The notes under the pieces: generated by a model
The model's input: only the letters and a program-made list of their open reading frames with translations
What the model was told of the DNA's origin: nothing
The model's database searches: none
Shown: in pieces, positions 55,531 through 64,000 of the stretch
Layout: each line of letters begins with the position of its first letter
Numbering within the stretch: position 1 is the first letter of the stretch
Assembly (NCBI RefSeq): GCF_016008875.1
Contig: NZ_JADTQG010000004.1
Coordinates: 186,001-250,000, forward strand
Origin: Ectopseudomonas mendocina
Lineage (GTDB): Bacteria > Pseudomonadota > Gammaproteobacteria > Pseudomonadales > Pseudomonadaceae
Direction: 5' to 3'
DNA: 64,000 bases
Program-made: the position numbers and the translations under genes

Positions 55531-56508
55531 ATGAAATCCGTCCTGACCCGCGCCGCGCTGGCAACCGCCTGCCTGGCCTTTGCCGGCCAACTGCTGGCTG
55601 CCGAACCCAAGCGCCCCGAATGCATCGCCCCGGCCAAACCCGGTGGCGGCTTCGACCTGACCTGCAAGCTGGCCCAGAGCGGCCTGAAGGATACCGGCCT
55701 GCTCAAGGCGCCGATGCGCGTCACCTACATGCCCGGCGGCGTTGGCGCCGTGGCCTACAACGCCGTGGTCGCCCAGCGCGCCAAGGACCCGGGCACCATC
55801 ACCGCCTTCTCCTCCGGCTCGCTGCTCAACCTGGCCCAGGGCAAATTCGGCCGCTACGACGAGAACGCCGTGCGCTGGCTGGCCGCCATCGGCACCGACT
55901 ACGGCGCCATCACCGTGCGTGAAGATGCCCCTTGGAAGAACCTCAACGAGCTGGTCGAGGCTCTGAAGAAGGACCCGACCAGCGTGGTCTTCGGCGCTGG
56001 CGCGACCATTGGCGGCCAGGACTGGATGCAGACCGCGCTGATCGCCCGCGCTGCCGGTATCGACCCGCAGTCGCTGCGCTACGTGGCCTTCGAAGGCGGC
56101 GGCGAAACCCTGACTGCCATGCTCGGCGGCCACGTGCAGGTCACCTCCAGCGGCCTCGGCGAAGTCACCCCGCAACTGGCCGCCGGCAAGGTGCGCATCC
56201 TCGCCGTACTGTCCGACGAGCGACTGCCGGGCAAGCTGGCCGATATCCCCACCGCCAAGGAACAGGGTTTCGACATCAGCTGGCCGGTGATCCGTGGTTT
56301 CTACATGGGTCCGCAGGTCAGCGACGAGCAGTTCGCCTGGTGGCAGCAGCAGTTCGAGCAGATGCTGGCCCGTGACGACTTCGCTGCGCTGCGCGAGCAA
56401 CGTGACCTGTTCCCCCTGTCGCTCACCGGCGACGAGCTCAACGCCTTCGTCCTCAAGCAAGTGCAGGAATACAAGGCGCTGGCCGGCGAGTTCGGCCTGG
56501 TCCAGTAA
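55531..56508 (+). CDS. tctC: Tripartite tricarboxylate transporter substrate-binding protein TctC
   Basis: A 325-residue periplasmic receptor of the TTT/Bug family: signal peptide 1-23 (TACLAFAGQLLAAE), then PECIAPAKPGGGFDLTC, YMPGGVGAVAYN, and GATIGGQDWMQTALI around the carboxylate-binding site. It delivers citrate or related acids to TctBA. It lies 31 bp after opdH, preceded by GAGG. Confidence 0.95.
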   Translation: MKSVLTRAALATACLAFAGQLLAAEPKRPECIAPAKPGGGFDLTCKLAQSGLKDTGLLKAPMRVTYMPGGVGAVAYNAVVAQRAKDPGTITAFSSGSLLNLAQGKFGRYDENAVRWLAAIGTDYGAITVREDAPWKNLNELVEALKKDPTSVVFGAGATIGGQDWMQTALIARAAGIDPQSLRYVAFEGGGETLTAMLGGHVQVTSSGLGEVTPQLAAGKVRILAVLSDERLPGKLADIPTAKEQGFDISWPVIRGFYMGPQVSDEQFAWWQQQFEQMLARDDFAALREQRDLFPLSLTGDELNAFVLKQVQEYKALAGEFGLVQ

Positions 56509-56570
56509 CACTCCTGCGTAATCCGCGCTCGGCCACCATCCGGTGGCCGGCGCTCCTGAGGTAAATCTCC

Positions 56571-57014
56571 ATGTACGTTCGCCTGTTCTCCGCGATCTGG
56601 CTGCTGCTGTGCGCCTGGCTCGCTGTCATTGCCTGGGGTTTCCAGGCGCCCTTCGCCTACGACCCGGTCGGCCCGCGCGCCTACCCACTGCTGCTTTTAG
56701 CGCTGATGGGCAGCGGTAGCCTGTGGCTGATCTACAAGCCCGGCATGCTCGAGCAGCGCCTGGACATTCCAACTGCGCTGCGCAGCGCACTGTGCGTGGT
56801 GGTGCTGCTGGCCTATGCGCTGACCTTCGAGCCGCTGGGCTTCGTCATCAGCACCGCCCTGGCCACCTTCGCCCTTGGCCTGCTGTTCACCGGTCGCCTG
56901 CTGCCCTGCGCCATCAGCGCGGTGCTGATGGGTGTGCTGCTGTACGTATTGTTCGATCTGCTGCTGGACGTGCCCCTGCCGCTCGGCCTGCTTGAAGCCT
57001 TCGTGGAGAGCTGA
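56571..57014 (+). CDS. tctB: Tripartite tricarboxylate transporter small subunit TctB
   Basis: A 147-residue membrane protein with four hydrophobic segments (LFSAIWLLLCAWLAVIAWGF, YPLLLLALMGSGSLWLI, VVLLAYALTF with LGFVISTALATFALGLLF, and a C-terminal pair region). It is the poorly conserved small subunit of TTT systems, working with TctA. It follows tctC by 62 bp and ends 1 bp before tctA. Confidence 0.9.
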   Translation: MYVRLFSAIWLLLCAWLAVIAWGFQAPFAYDPVGPRAYPLLLLALMGSGSLWLIYKPGMLEQRLDIPTALRSALCVVVLLAYALTFEPLGFVISTALATFALGLLFTGRLLPCAISAVLMGVLLYVLFDLLLDVPLPLGLLEAFVES

Positions 57015-57015
57015 A

Positions 57016-58536
57016 ATGGAAACCCTTAACTTCCTCATGCAGGGCTTCGACGTCGCGACCCGACCGACCAACCTGCTGGTGGCGCTGTTCGGCGCCTTCG
57101 TCGGTACCGTGGTCGGCCTGCTGCCGGGCCTCGGCCCTATCAACGGCGTGGCGCTGCTGCTGCCGCTGGCGTTCGCCCTCGGCCTGCCGCCGGAAACCGC
57201 ACTGATTCTGCTCGCTGCCGTGTACCTGGGCTGCGAGTACGGCGGCCGTATCTCCGCCATCCTGCTCAACGTGCCGGGCGACGCCGCGGCCATCATGACC
57301 ACCCTCGACGGCTACCCGCTGGCCCGTCAGGGCAAGGCCGGCATCGCCCTGTCGCTGTCCGCCGTCAGCTCCTTCATCGGCAGCATCATCGCCACCTGCG
57401 GCGTGGTGCTGTTCGCCCCGCTGCTGGCGAAATGGGCGGTGGCCTTCGGCCCTGCCGAATATTTCGTGCTGATGGTGTTCGCCATCGCCTGCCTCGGCGG
57501 CATGGTCGGCGACAAGCCGGTCAAGACCCTGATGGCTGCGCTGATCGGCCTGGCCCTGGCCACGGTGGGGGTGGACTCGACCACCGGGGTGTATCGCTTC
57601 ACCTTCGACAGCGTCAGCCTGTCCGATGGCATCCAGTTCGTCATCGTGGTGATCGGCTTCTTCAGCGTCAGCGAAATTCTCCTGATGCTGGAAAAGACCC
57701 ACGGCGGCCAGAAAGCGGTGAAGGCCAGCGGGCGCCTGCTGTTCAACTTCAAGGAGTTCTGCCTGAGCTTCTGGACCATGATCCGCAGCGCCCTGGCAGG
57801 CTTCGTCATCGGCACCCTGCCCGGTGCCGGCGCGACCATCGCCAGCGCCATGACCTACATGACCGAGAAGCGCCTGGCCGGCAACAAGGGTCGCTTCGGT
57901 GACGGCGACCTGCGCGGCCTGGCCGCTCCGGAAGCGGCCAACAACGCCTCGGCCTGCGGCTCGCTGATCCCCATGCTGACCCTCGGCGTACCGGGTTCGG
58001 GCACCACGGCGGTGATGATCGGCGCGCTGACGCTGTACAACATCACCCCCGGCCCGCTGCTGTTCGAACAGCAACCGGACGTGGTCTGGGGCCTGATCGC
58101 CTCGCTGTTCATCGGCAACGTCATCCTGCTGGTGATGAACATCCCCATGGTCGGCCTGTTCTCACGCATGCTCAGCGTGCCGAACTGGGTGCTGGTACCG
58201 GCGATCACCGTGGTCAGCATGGTCGGTGTCTATGCGGTGCACAGCACCACCTTCGACCTGGTGCTGATGATCGTGCTCGGCGTGTTCGGCTACATCCTAC
58301 GCAAGCTCGATTTCCCGCTGTCGGCGCTGATTCTCGGTTTCGTGCTCGGCGAGCTGATGGAAGACAACCTGCGTCGCGCGCTGTCGATTTCCGCCGGTGA
58401 CCTGGGCATCCTCTGGGGCAGCCCGATTACTCTGGTGCTGTGGGCACTGGTGGTGCTGATGCTGGCCCTACCGGGCATCCGCTGGATACGCCGCCGCAAG
58501 CAGATCAAGGCCGGGGCCGATGCCGCTGCCGCGTGA
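57016..58536 (+). CDS. tctA: Tripartite tricarboxylate transporter large permease TctA
   Basis: A 506-residue permease with about twelve TM helices and the two inverted family motifs: GTVVGLLPGLGPINGVALLLP in the first half and VIGTLPGAGATIASAMTYMTEK in the second, plus LGVPGSGTTAVMIGAL. It imports tricarboxylates using an ion gradient with TctC and TctB. The METLNF start is preceded by GGAGAG. The last 17 nt overlap the next gene. Confidence 0.95.
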   Translation: METLNFLMQGFDVATRPTNLLVALFGAFVGTVVGLLPGLGPINGVALLLPLAFALGLPPETALILLAAVYLGCEYGGRISAILLNVPGDAAAIMTTLDGYPLARQGKAGIALSLSAVSSFIGSIIATCGVVLFAPLLAKWAVAFGPAEYFVLMVFAIACLGGMVGDKPVKTLMAALIGLALATVGVDSTTGVYRFTFDSVSLSDGIQFVIVVIGFFSVSEILLMLEKTHGGQKAVKASGRLLFNFKEFCLSFWTMIRSALAGFVIGTLPGAGATIASAMTYMTEKRLAGNKGRFGDGDLRGLAAPEAANNASACGSLIPMLTLGVPGSGTTAVMIGALTLYNITPGPLLFEQQPDVVWGLIASLFIGNVILLVMNIPMVGLFSRMLSVPNWVLVPAITVVSMVGVYAVHSTTFDLVLMIVLGVFGYILRKLDFPLSALILGFVLGELMEDNLRRALSISAGDLGILWGSPITLVLWALVVLMLALPGIRWIRRRKQIKAGADAAAA

Positions 58537-59542
58537 TCTGTGGGTGACGCCGCTGGCCGGAGTGGTCGGCGGCTACCTGGCCAGCCTCGCCGGCTGGCCT
58601 TTGCCGTGGATGGTCGGATCACTGCTGGCGGTGATCGCCGTGCGCTGCCTGGCCGACCGCCCGTTCAGTGAACTGCCGGGCGGGCGCAAGGCCGGCCAGT
58701 GGCTGGTGGCCAGCGGTATCGGCCTGCACTTCACCAGCGAGGTGCTGGAACAGGTGCTGAGTCATCTGCCGGTCATCATCATGGGTGCATTCGGCACGCT
58801 CCTGCTCAGCCTGATCGGTATCGCCATCCTGCGCCGCGCCGGCGTCGACCGCGCGACCGCCTTCTTCGCCAGCATGCCTGGCGGCGCCAGCGAGATGGTC
58901 AACCTGGCCCTGCGCCACGATGCGCAACCCGCGCGCGTGGCGGCGGCACACAGCCTGCGCCTGCTGCTGGTCGTGCTGCTGATTCCGGCGCTGTTCACCT
59001 GGGGCCTGCCCGATGCCAGCGCACCGCCGCGCGCAGCGGTGGATTGGACCTGGCTGATCGGCCTGCTCGCCGCCGGCGCGGTGCTGGCAGCGCTGTGGGG
59101 GCGCCTGAAACAACCCAACCCCTGGATGCTCGGCCCGCTGATCGTCTGCGCCGTGGCCAGCGCCAGCTTCGACCTGCATCTGGGCCTGCCGCAAGGCATG
59201 GGCCAACTCGGCCAGTGGTTGATTGGCAGCGCCCTGGGCTGTCACTTCGACCGCGCCTTCTTCCGCAGCGCGCCGGGTTTTCTTGCCCGCGTGCTGCTGT
59301 TCACACTGCTGGCCATGCTCGCCGCTGCGGGTCTCGGCGAGATGCTCGGCTGGCTGGCCGGCGAAGATCACCTGTCGCTGATGCTGGGCATGATGCCCGG
59401 CGGCATCACCGAATTGTGCCTGACCGCCGAAGCGTTGCAGCTGTCGGTGGCGCTGGTCACCGCACTGCAGGTGCTGCGGCTGTTTCTGGTGATGTTCCTC
59501 GCCGAACCCTTATTCAAGCTCTGGTGCAAGTGCCACGCTTAG
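58520..59542 (+). CDS. AbrB-family membrane protein coupled to tctA
   Basis: A 340-residue protein with about ten TM helices arranged as two AbrB repeats (AGVVGGYLASLAGWPLPWMVGSLL, and LGPLIVCAVASASFD), with the repeat motifs FFASMPGGASEMV and LGMMPGGITELCL. The family was once labelled ammonia monooxygenase, without support. Its start lies 17 nt inside tctA, so it is co-translated and may assist or extend the tricarboxylate system. Confidence 0.87.
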   Translation: MPLPRDLWVTPLAGVVGGYLASLAGWPLPWMVGSLLAVIAVRCLADRPFSELPGGRKAGQWLVASGIGLHFTSEVLEQVLSHLPVIIMGAFGTLLLSLIGIAILRRAGVDRATAFFASMPGGASEMVNLALRHDAQPARVAAAHSLRLLLVVLLIPALFTWGLPDASAPPRAAVDWTWLIGLLAAGAVLAALWGRLKQPNPWMLGPLIVCAVASASFDLHLGLPQGMGQLGQWLIGSALGCHFDRAFFRSAPGFLARVLLFTLLAMLAAAGLGEMLGWLAGEDHLSLMLGMMPGGITELCLTAEALQLSVALVTALQVLRLFLVMFLAEPLFKLWCKCHA

Positions 59543-59564
59543 CCCGCCATGTGCGGGCTTTTTT
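59541..59564 (+). terminator. Rho-independent terminator of the opdH-tct operon
   Basis: agcccgc-catgt-gcgggct with a following T run, overlapping the stop codon of the AbrB-family gene. Confidence 0.93.
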
Positions 59565-59728
59565 ATGACCCGTGTCCCGTCCTGAATAACCCCTGCCCGC
59601 TTCTGTCCATCGCTCGCCAGACCTACTCAAGCACAACCGTACTGATGATCAGCCGCTACGCAGCGAGCAGCACATCCAGCGCGAATTGCTGCGTCACTGC
59701 GGCCCGGCACGTTGCACCGCCCCCGGGA

Positions 59729-61651
59729 TCAAACGCGGAAGCGGCTGACCAGCAGTTGCAGCTGACCGCCCAGGCGCGCCAGCTCGGCCGAGGATTTGGC
59801 CGTCTCGTCACTGGCCGTGGCGGTCTGTTCTGCCACGTCGCGCACATTGATGATGCTGCGGCCGATCTCTTCGGCCACGGCGCCCTGCTGCTCAGCCGCG
59901 GCGGCGATCTGCTGGTTCATCGACTGGATGTTGGAGACTTTCTGGTTGATGCTCGCCAGCGAGTCACCCGCCTTGCGCGCACGCTCCACGCTGCCCTCGG
60001 TCAGCACTTGGCTTTCCTGCAGCACACCGGCGACCTGCTGGGTACCGCGTTGCAGCGCAACAATCAGGCTTTCGATCTCTTCGGTGGACTGCTGGGTACG
60101 CCGTGCCAGATTACGCACTTCGTCCGCCACCACAGCGAAACCACGCCCGGCCTCACCGGCCCGCGCCGCTTCGATGGCCGCATTGAGCGCCAGCAGGTTG
60201 GTCTGGTCAGCCACGGCCTTGATCACGTCCATGACGCTGCCGATCTTGTCGCTTTCCTGCTGCAACTGGTGCATGGCCTGATTGGAACGGGACATTTCCG
60301 CAGCCAGCTCTTCGATCTGCTTGATCGCTTCAGCCACCACCTGGTCGCCCTGATAGGCCTCGCGGTCCGCATCCGACGCCGCCAGCGAGGCCTGCTCGGC
60401 GTTGCGCGCCACCTCCTGCACCGTGGCCGACATTTCCTGCATGGCCGTGGCCACCTGGTCGGTCTCCAGCTTCTGGCTGTTGACCCCGGCGCTGGTCTGC
60501 TCGGTCACTGCCGACAGTTCCTCGGCGGCACTGGCGATCTGACTGACGCTGTCACGGATGCCGCTGATCAGTTCACGCAAGGCGTTACCCATACGCTGCA
60601 CACCTTGCTGCAGCGCACCGATTTCATCGCGACGCGTGACCTGCAGGCTCTGGGTGAGGTCACCTGCGGCGATGCGCTCGACAGCATTGAGGGTGTCCTT
60701 CAACGGGCCGGTAATCTGCCGGGTAATGATCCACGCCGCCAGCACACTGCAAAGCAGGGCCAGCAACGTGGCGCTGATTTGCAGGGTGCGGGCGCTGGCG
60801 CTCTCACTGTCGCGGCGGGTCATCTGGATCTGCGTCAGCTCGGCGCTGGCATTGACGATCCGATAGCCCTGTTCGGTCATTTCCTTGCGGGCCACAGCCA
60901 CACTCTCATTCGCGGACTTGAACGCCAGTAGCGCGTTACGGTAATCGCTCAGAGCACCCTCGGCGCGGTTGATACGCTCAAGATGCTCACCGGCGAAACG
61001 CTCGCGGAACTGGCCAAGGGCTGCCAGGCTCGCATCGATCTGCGTCATGGCGGTACGCTCGGTTTCCGCAGTGGCGTTGAAGATGTAGCCCCTCACGTGG
61101 TATCGCACCACCTGCCAGTCGTCCTTGATCTTGGCGATGGCCTGAAACTGTGCGAAGCGGCTTTCATCGTAGTCCGGCAGGGCCACCACCGCGGCACTGA
61201 TCTCATCGAGCGTTTGCCCGACATTGCCACCGCTGCTCACCATGCCCTGACGAGCATCGTTGATCCCACGGTAGGCGGCACGCATGGCGTTCAGGGAAAT
61301 CTGGTAGGCCTTGATCTCGCTCTCCTGCATTTTCAACAGGCGCACGTTCTCCGGGCTTTTGAAGGTAGACAGAACCTGCTGGTGCTGAGCGGAGAATTCA
61401 TCCAGAGTTTTCTGTACGTTCTGGGCAATCTGCTCATCACCATTGGCAAGCATGTACTGCAGGCGCACCACGCGCAGGTTGGTCAACGAATCGCTCAATC
61501 GGCTGATATCGCTCATCCAGTCGCTGCGCTGTATCAGGCTGCCCAGGCTGGACCAGCCAGCCAGGGCCAGCGCAGCCGTCATGAGCAGGACAAGCGCGAA
61601 GCCGATGGCCAGCTTGTAGGTGACGCTGATGTTCGCAAACCAGCTTTTCAT
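59729..61651 (-). CDS. Methyl-accepting chemotaxis protein with McpS-like HBM sensor domain
   Basis: A 640-residue receptor: TM1 about 11-33, an all-helical periplasmic domain about 35-280 of the HBM type ([40 protein letters not shown]), TM2 near 287-307, HAMP, and the signalling domain with [23 protein letters not shown], ending LVSRFRV. Sequence and length recall P. putida McpS, which senses TCA-cycle acids. GGAGAAT precedes ATG 61651. It lies next to the tct uptake operon and a paralogous receptor. Confidence 0.93.
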   Translation of the reverse strand: MKSWFANISVTYKLAIGFALVLLMTAALALAGWSSLGSLIQRSDWMSDISRLSDSLTNLRVVRLQYMLANGDEQIAQNVQKTLDEFSAQHQQVLSTFKSPENVRLLKMQESEIKAYQISLNAMRAAYRGINDARQGMVSSGGNVGQTLDEISAAVVALPDYDESRFAQFQAIAKIKDDWQVVRYHVRGYIFNATAETERTAMTQIDASLAALGQFRERFAGEHLERINRAEGALSDYRNALLAFKSANESVAVARKEMTEQGYRIVNASAELTQIQMTRRDSESASARTLQISATLLALLCSVLAAWIITRQITGPLKDTLNAVERIAAGDLTQSLQVTRRDEIGALQQGVQRMGNALRELISGIRDSVSQIASAAEELSAVTEQTSAGVNSQKLETDQVATAMQEMSATVQEVARNAEQASLAASDADREAYQGDQVVAEAIKQIEELAAEMSRSNQAMHQLQQESDKIGSVMDVIKAVADQTNLLALNAAIEAARAGEAGRGFAVVADEVRNLARRTQQSTEEIESLIVALQRGTQQVAGVLQESQVLTEGSVERARKAGDSLASINQKVSNIQSMNQQIAAAAEQQGAVAEEIGRSIINVRDVAEQTATASDETAKSSAELARLGGQLQLLVSRFRV

Positions 61652-61956
61652 AAATTCTCCAACAGAATTGACCAATGCAAAGGGCTGGAGATTTATTGTT
61701 GTGGCCAGCGAGAAAAAGGCCGCGATTCTAGGGAACGGGCAGCGACGCTGCCAAGCTTGCCTGCCAGTAATTTGCCAGCCATCCGACGGGCTGCAGCCAG
61801 CTGCACCGACTCGCCAGCACCTTATGACCGACGATGAAGACAGTTTTCAGGCAAAGATGAGGATGTAACAAGGCGTGTAGCAGCCACTATCACGGGGTAA
61901 GGCTCGCCGCGCTGGCTATTGAAGTGGTGCACGCCGTGCGCACCACTTTTACCGGA
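61652..61956. other. Intergenic region between the two chemoreceptors
   Basis: About 305 bp with no gene seen. A 9-bp stem aagtggtgc / gcaccactt (61922-61948) lies 8 nt after the upstream receptor's stop on the minus strand and may end its transcript, though no T run follows. Confidence 0.5.
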
Positions 61957-63879
61957 TCAAACGCGGAAGCGGCTGACCATGCTTTGCAGCTGGCCACCCA
62001 GGCGCGCCAGCTCCACCGAGTTGGCGGCAGTTTCCTCGCTGGCAGCAGCGGTCTGCTCGGCCACGTCACGCACGCTCAGTACGCTGCGGCCGATCTCTTC
62101 GGCGACCGCACCCTGCTGCTCGGCAGCCGCGGCGATCTGCTGATTCATCGACTGAATATTGGACACCTTCTGGTTGATCACACCCAGCGCAACGCCAGCC
62201 TTGCGCGCCGATTCGACGCTGCCTTCGGTAAGGCTGCGGCTCTGGCCGAGCACCCCCGCCACCTCCTCGGTACCGCGCTGCAGAGCGCCGATCAGGCTTT
62301 CGATTTCTTCGGTGGACTGCTGCGTGCGCCGCGCCAGGCTACGCACTTCATCGGCAACGACAGCAAAACCGCGTCCTGCTTCGCCCGCACGCGCAGCCTC
62401 GATGGCTGCGTTGAGCGCCAGCAGGTTGGTCTGATCGGCCACGGCCTTGATCACGTCCATCACGCTGCCGATCTTCTCGCTTTCTTTCTGCAGCAGATTC
62501 ATGGCGTCGGTGGAGCGCGCCATTTCGCCGGCCAGCGCCTCGATCTGGCCAATCGCCTCGGCCACGACTCGATCCCCCTGGTTCGCCTCGGCATCCGCGT
62601 CCGCCGCGGCGAGCGAGGCCTGCTCGGCATTGCGCGCCACCTCGTTGACCGTGGCCGACATCTCCTGCATGGCGGTCGCCACCTGATCGGTTTCCTGCTT
62701 CTGGCTGTTGACCCCGGCACTGGTCTGCTCCGTCACAGCCGAGAGCTGCTCGGCCGCGCTGGCAATCTGGCTGACGCTGTCGCTGATGCCACCGATCAGT
62801 TCACGCAGGGAGCGGCCCATACGCTGGACGCCTTGCTGCACCACGCCAATTTCGTCGCTACGGCTGGTTTCCGGCAGGTCGGTCAGGTCGCCCGAGGCGA
62901 TGCGCTCGACCACCGCCAACGTCTCGCCAAGCGGGCGGGTGATCTGACGGATTATCACGATGGCTGCGCCAATGCCGACGAGCAGTGCTACCAGCGTGGC
63001 GATCAACTGTATGGATTTGGCTGACGAGCTGTCACTGTCGCGCTGCATGATCTGATTGCGGATCAGCTCGTTACTCAGCCTGACGATTTCGTTACCGGCC
63101 TGGTCCAACTCGTCACGCGCCTTGAGCGCCGCAGTATTGGCCTGCTGGAAGGCCGCTACCACCGCCCGGTAGGTTTCGAAACCGCTTTGAATCGCCTTAA
63201 CTTGCGTAGCGCTTTCACTGCCCATGGACAGCTCCAGCTGGACCAGACTGTCGGCCGTGCGCTGCACCTGTCGAGCCACGGCTGCTTCGGTGTCGGCGTT
63301 GACGTTGGCGGTGTAGCCACGTACCTCGTAGCGCATCAGCTGGATACCTTCACGGGCATCACGCATCGCGCGGTAGCGCACTTGGCGCTGCGGGTCGTAC
63401 TCCGGCATACGCTCTATGCCGCCCGCGAGCGCCTCGATCTCGGCGAAGACGTCGCGTGCCAGCCCTCCCATTTCCTTGCGCGCCTGCGCCGCCTGCGCAA
63501 AGCCGGCTTTCATGGCCTTCAGCGAGGCCTGATAGCTGACGATCAGGCTATCCTGCTGCTTGAGCAGACCGATGTTCCCAGCCGATACGAAATTACCAAT
63601 GATGCGCTGGTGAGCCTCACGGTATCGGTCGAGAGACTGCTGCATGGTCTCTCCACGCTCCTCGTCACCGTTACTCATGACATAACGCACGCGGTCCACT
63701 CTCAAGGCACTGAGCAGGTCGTTGACTTGGTTGATCTCGACCACCCGCTGGCTGCGCTCGCTCATGCGGCTTATGCCGGTCCAGCCGCTGAAAGCGAGCA
63801 CGAGAGTAAGAGACAGAATGAAGCCGAAGCTGAAAGCGAGTTTCAACCTAACGCTGACATTGCCGAGCCATTTGCTCAT
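61957..63879 (-). CDS. Methyl-accepting chemotaxis protein, paralogue with HBM-type sensor
   Basis: A 640-residue receptor of the same plan as its neighbour: TM1 about 11-33, helical periplasmic region ([47 protein letters not shown]), TM2 near 287-307, HAMP and a nearly identical signalling domain ending SMVSRFRV. The sensor domains have diverged much more than the signalling halves, so ligands probably differ. GGAGAATTCTC precedes the ATG. Upstream sequence to the window end shows no further gene. Confidence 0.93.
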   Translation of the reverse strand: MSKWLGNVSVRLKLAFSFGFILSLTLVLAFSGWTGISRMSERSQRVVEINQVNDLLSALRVDRVRYVMSNGDEERGETMQQSLDRYREAHQRIIGNFVSAGNIGLLKQQDSLIVSYQASLKAMKAGFAQAAQARKEMGGLARDVFAEIEALAGGIERMPEYDPQRQVRYRAMRDAREGIQLMRYEVRGYTANVNADTEAAVARQVQRTADSLVQLELSMGSESATQVKAIQSGFETYRAVVAAFQQANTAALKARDELDQAGNEIVRLSNELIRNQIMQRDSDSSSAKSIQLIATLVALLVGIGAAIVIIRQITRPLGETLAVVERIASGDLTDLPETSRSDEIGVVQQGVQRMGRSLRELIGGISDSVSQIASAAEQLSAVTEQTSAGVNSQKQETDQVATAMQEMSATVNEVARNAEQASLAAADADAEANQGDRVVAEAIGQIEALAGEMARSTDAMNLLQKESEKIGSVMDVIKAVADQTNLLALNAAIEAARAGEAGRGFAVVADEVRSLARRTQQSTEEIESLIGALQRGTEEVAGVLGQSRSLTEGSVESARKAGVALGVINQKVSNIQSMNQQIAAAAEQQGAVAEEIGRSVLSVRDVAEQTAAASEETAANSVELARLGGQLQSMVSRFRV

Positions 63880-64000
63880 GAGAATTCTCCGTCCAAGGAA
63901 GAGGGATTGGGCATCCGCTGGAGAATTTTTCTTGTTGCCAGCCCGCTAGCCTTCAGCACTCACGTAGAGTGACCAATCGGTCGACAATATCATGACGCCA

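Noticed and set aside
1..64000. CRISPR array, tRNA/rRNA genes, insertion sequence or prophage
   Set aside because: No regularly spaced direct repeats, tRNA-like folds, transposase or phage structural genes were recognised; repeats present are short palindromes or single-pair elements.

Overview
The window is chromosomal DNA from a GC-rich gammaproteobacterium, almost certainly a Pseudomonas in the broad sense. The strongest evidence is the block lepA-lepB-DUF4845-rnc-era-recO-pdxJ next to algU-mucA-mucB-mucC-mucD and nadB-ygfX-sdhE-ygfZ, together with tctDE/opdH/tctCBA, fadD1/fadD2/phaJ1 and ccoM. All of these are familiar Pseudomonas arrangements, partly collinear with P. aeruginosa. Species cannot be fixed from sequence reading alone. 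No rRNA, tRNA, IS transposase, prophage or CRISPR array was seen.

Left part (1-12.5 kb): a truncated LysR gene diverges from a small NTF2-like gene coupled to an SDR oxidoreductase. A decayed MFS 3' fragment, membrane glucose dehydrogenase (gcd), the intact MFS gene and a divergent LysR regulator follow. Next come a Doc/AbrB-type toxin-antitoxin pair, a MarR regulator diverging from two translationally coupled transporter genes (DMT, CynX-like), and a Cache-domain chemoreceptor.

Middle part (12.5-35.8 kb): two long-chain acyl-CoA synthetases (fadD2, fadD1), a serine lipase and phaJ1 form a fatty-acid/PHA region. A codB-pucR-codA unit serves pyrimidine salvage. Its deaminase lacks the Asp that excludes 5-methylcytosine in E. 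coli CodA, the most interesting functional prediction here. Then come a FUSC/DUF1656/HlyD efflux operon split by a dispersed repeat, ccoM with ANR boxes, alkB with a small basic partner, rapA, an ECF sigma factor with a TPR-like tail, a YhhN protein, cmoAB and a LysR regulator.

Core part (35.8-50.2 kb): the era/rnc/lep operon and the AlgU sigma/anti-sigma operon with its own AlgU-type promoter, then nadB, ygfX-sdhE and ygfZ.

Right part (50.2-64 kb): an HDOD protein, a solute-binding protein, the tctDE two-component system diverging from opdH-tctC-tctB-tctA and an AbrB-family membrane gene, then two McpS-like chemoreceptors. Hfq/Crc CA motifs in front of opdH and tctC, and the neighbouring chemoreceptors, suggest a tricarboxylate uptake, regulation and possibly chemotaxis neighbourhood.

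Intergenic DNA is rich in REP-type palindromes, two copies of a roughly 150-bp dispersed repeat, and two eroded echoes of nearby gene 3' ends.
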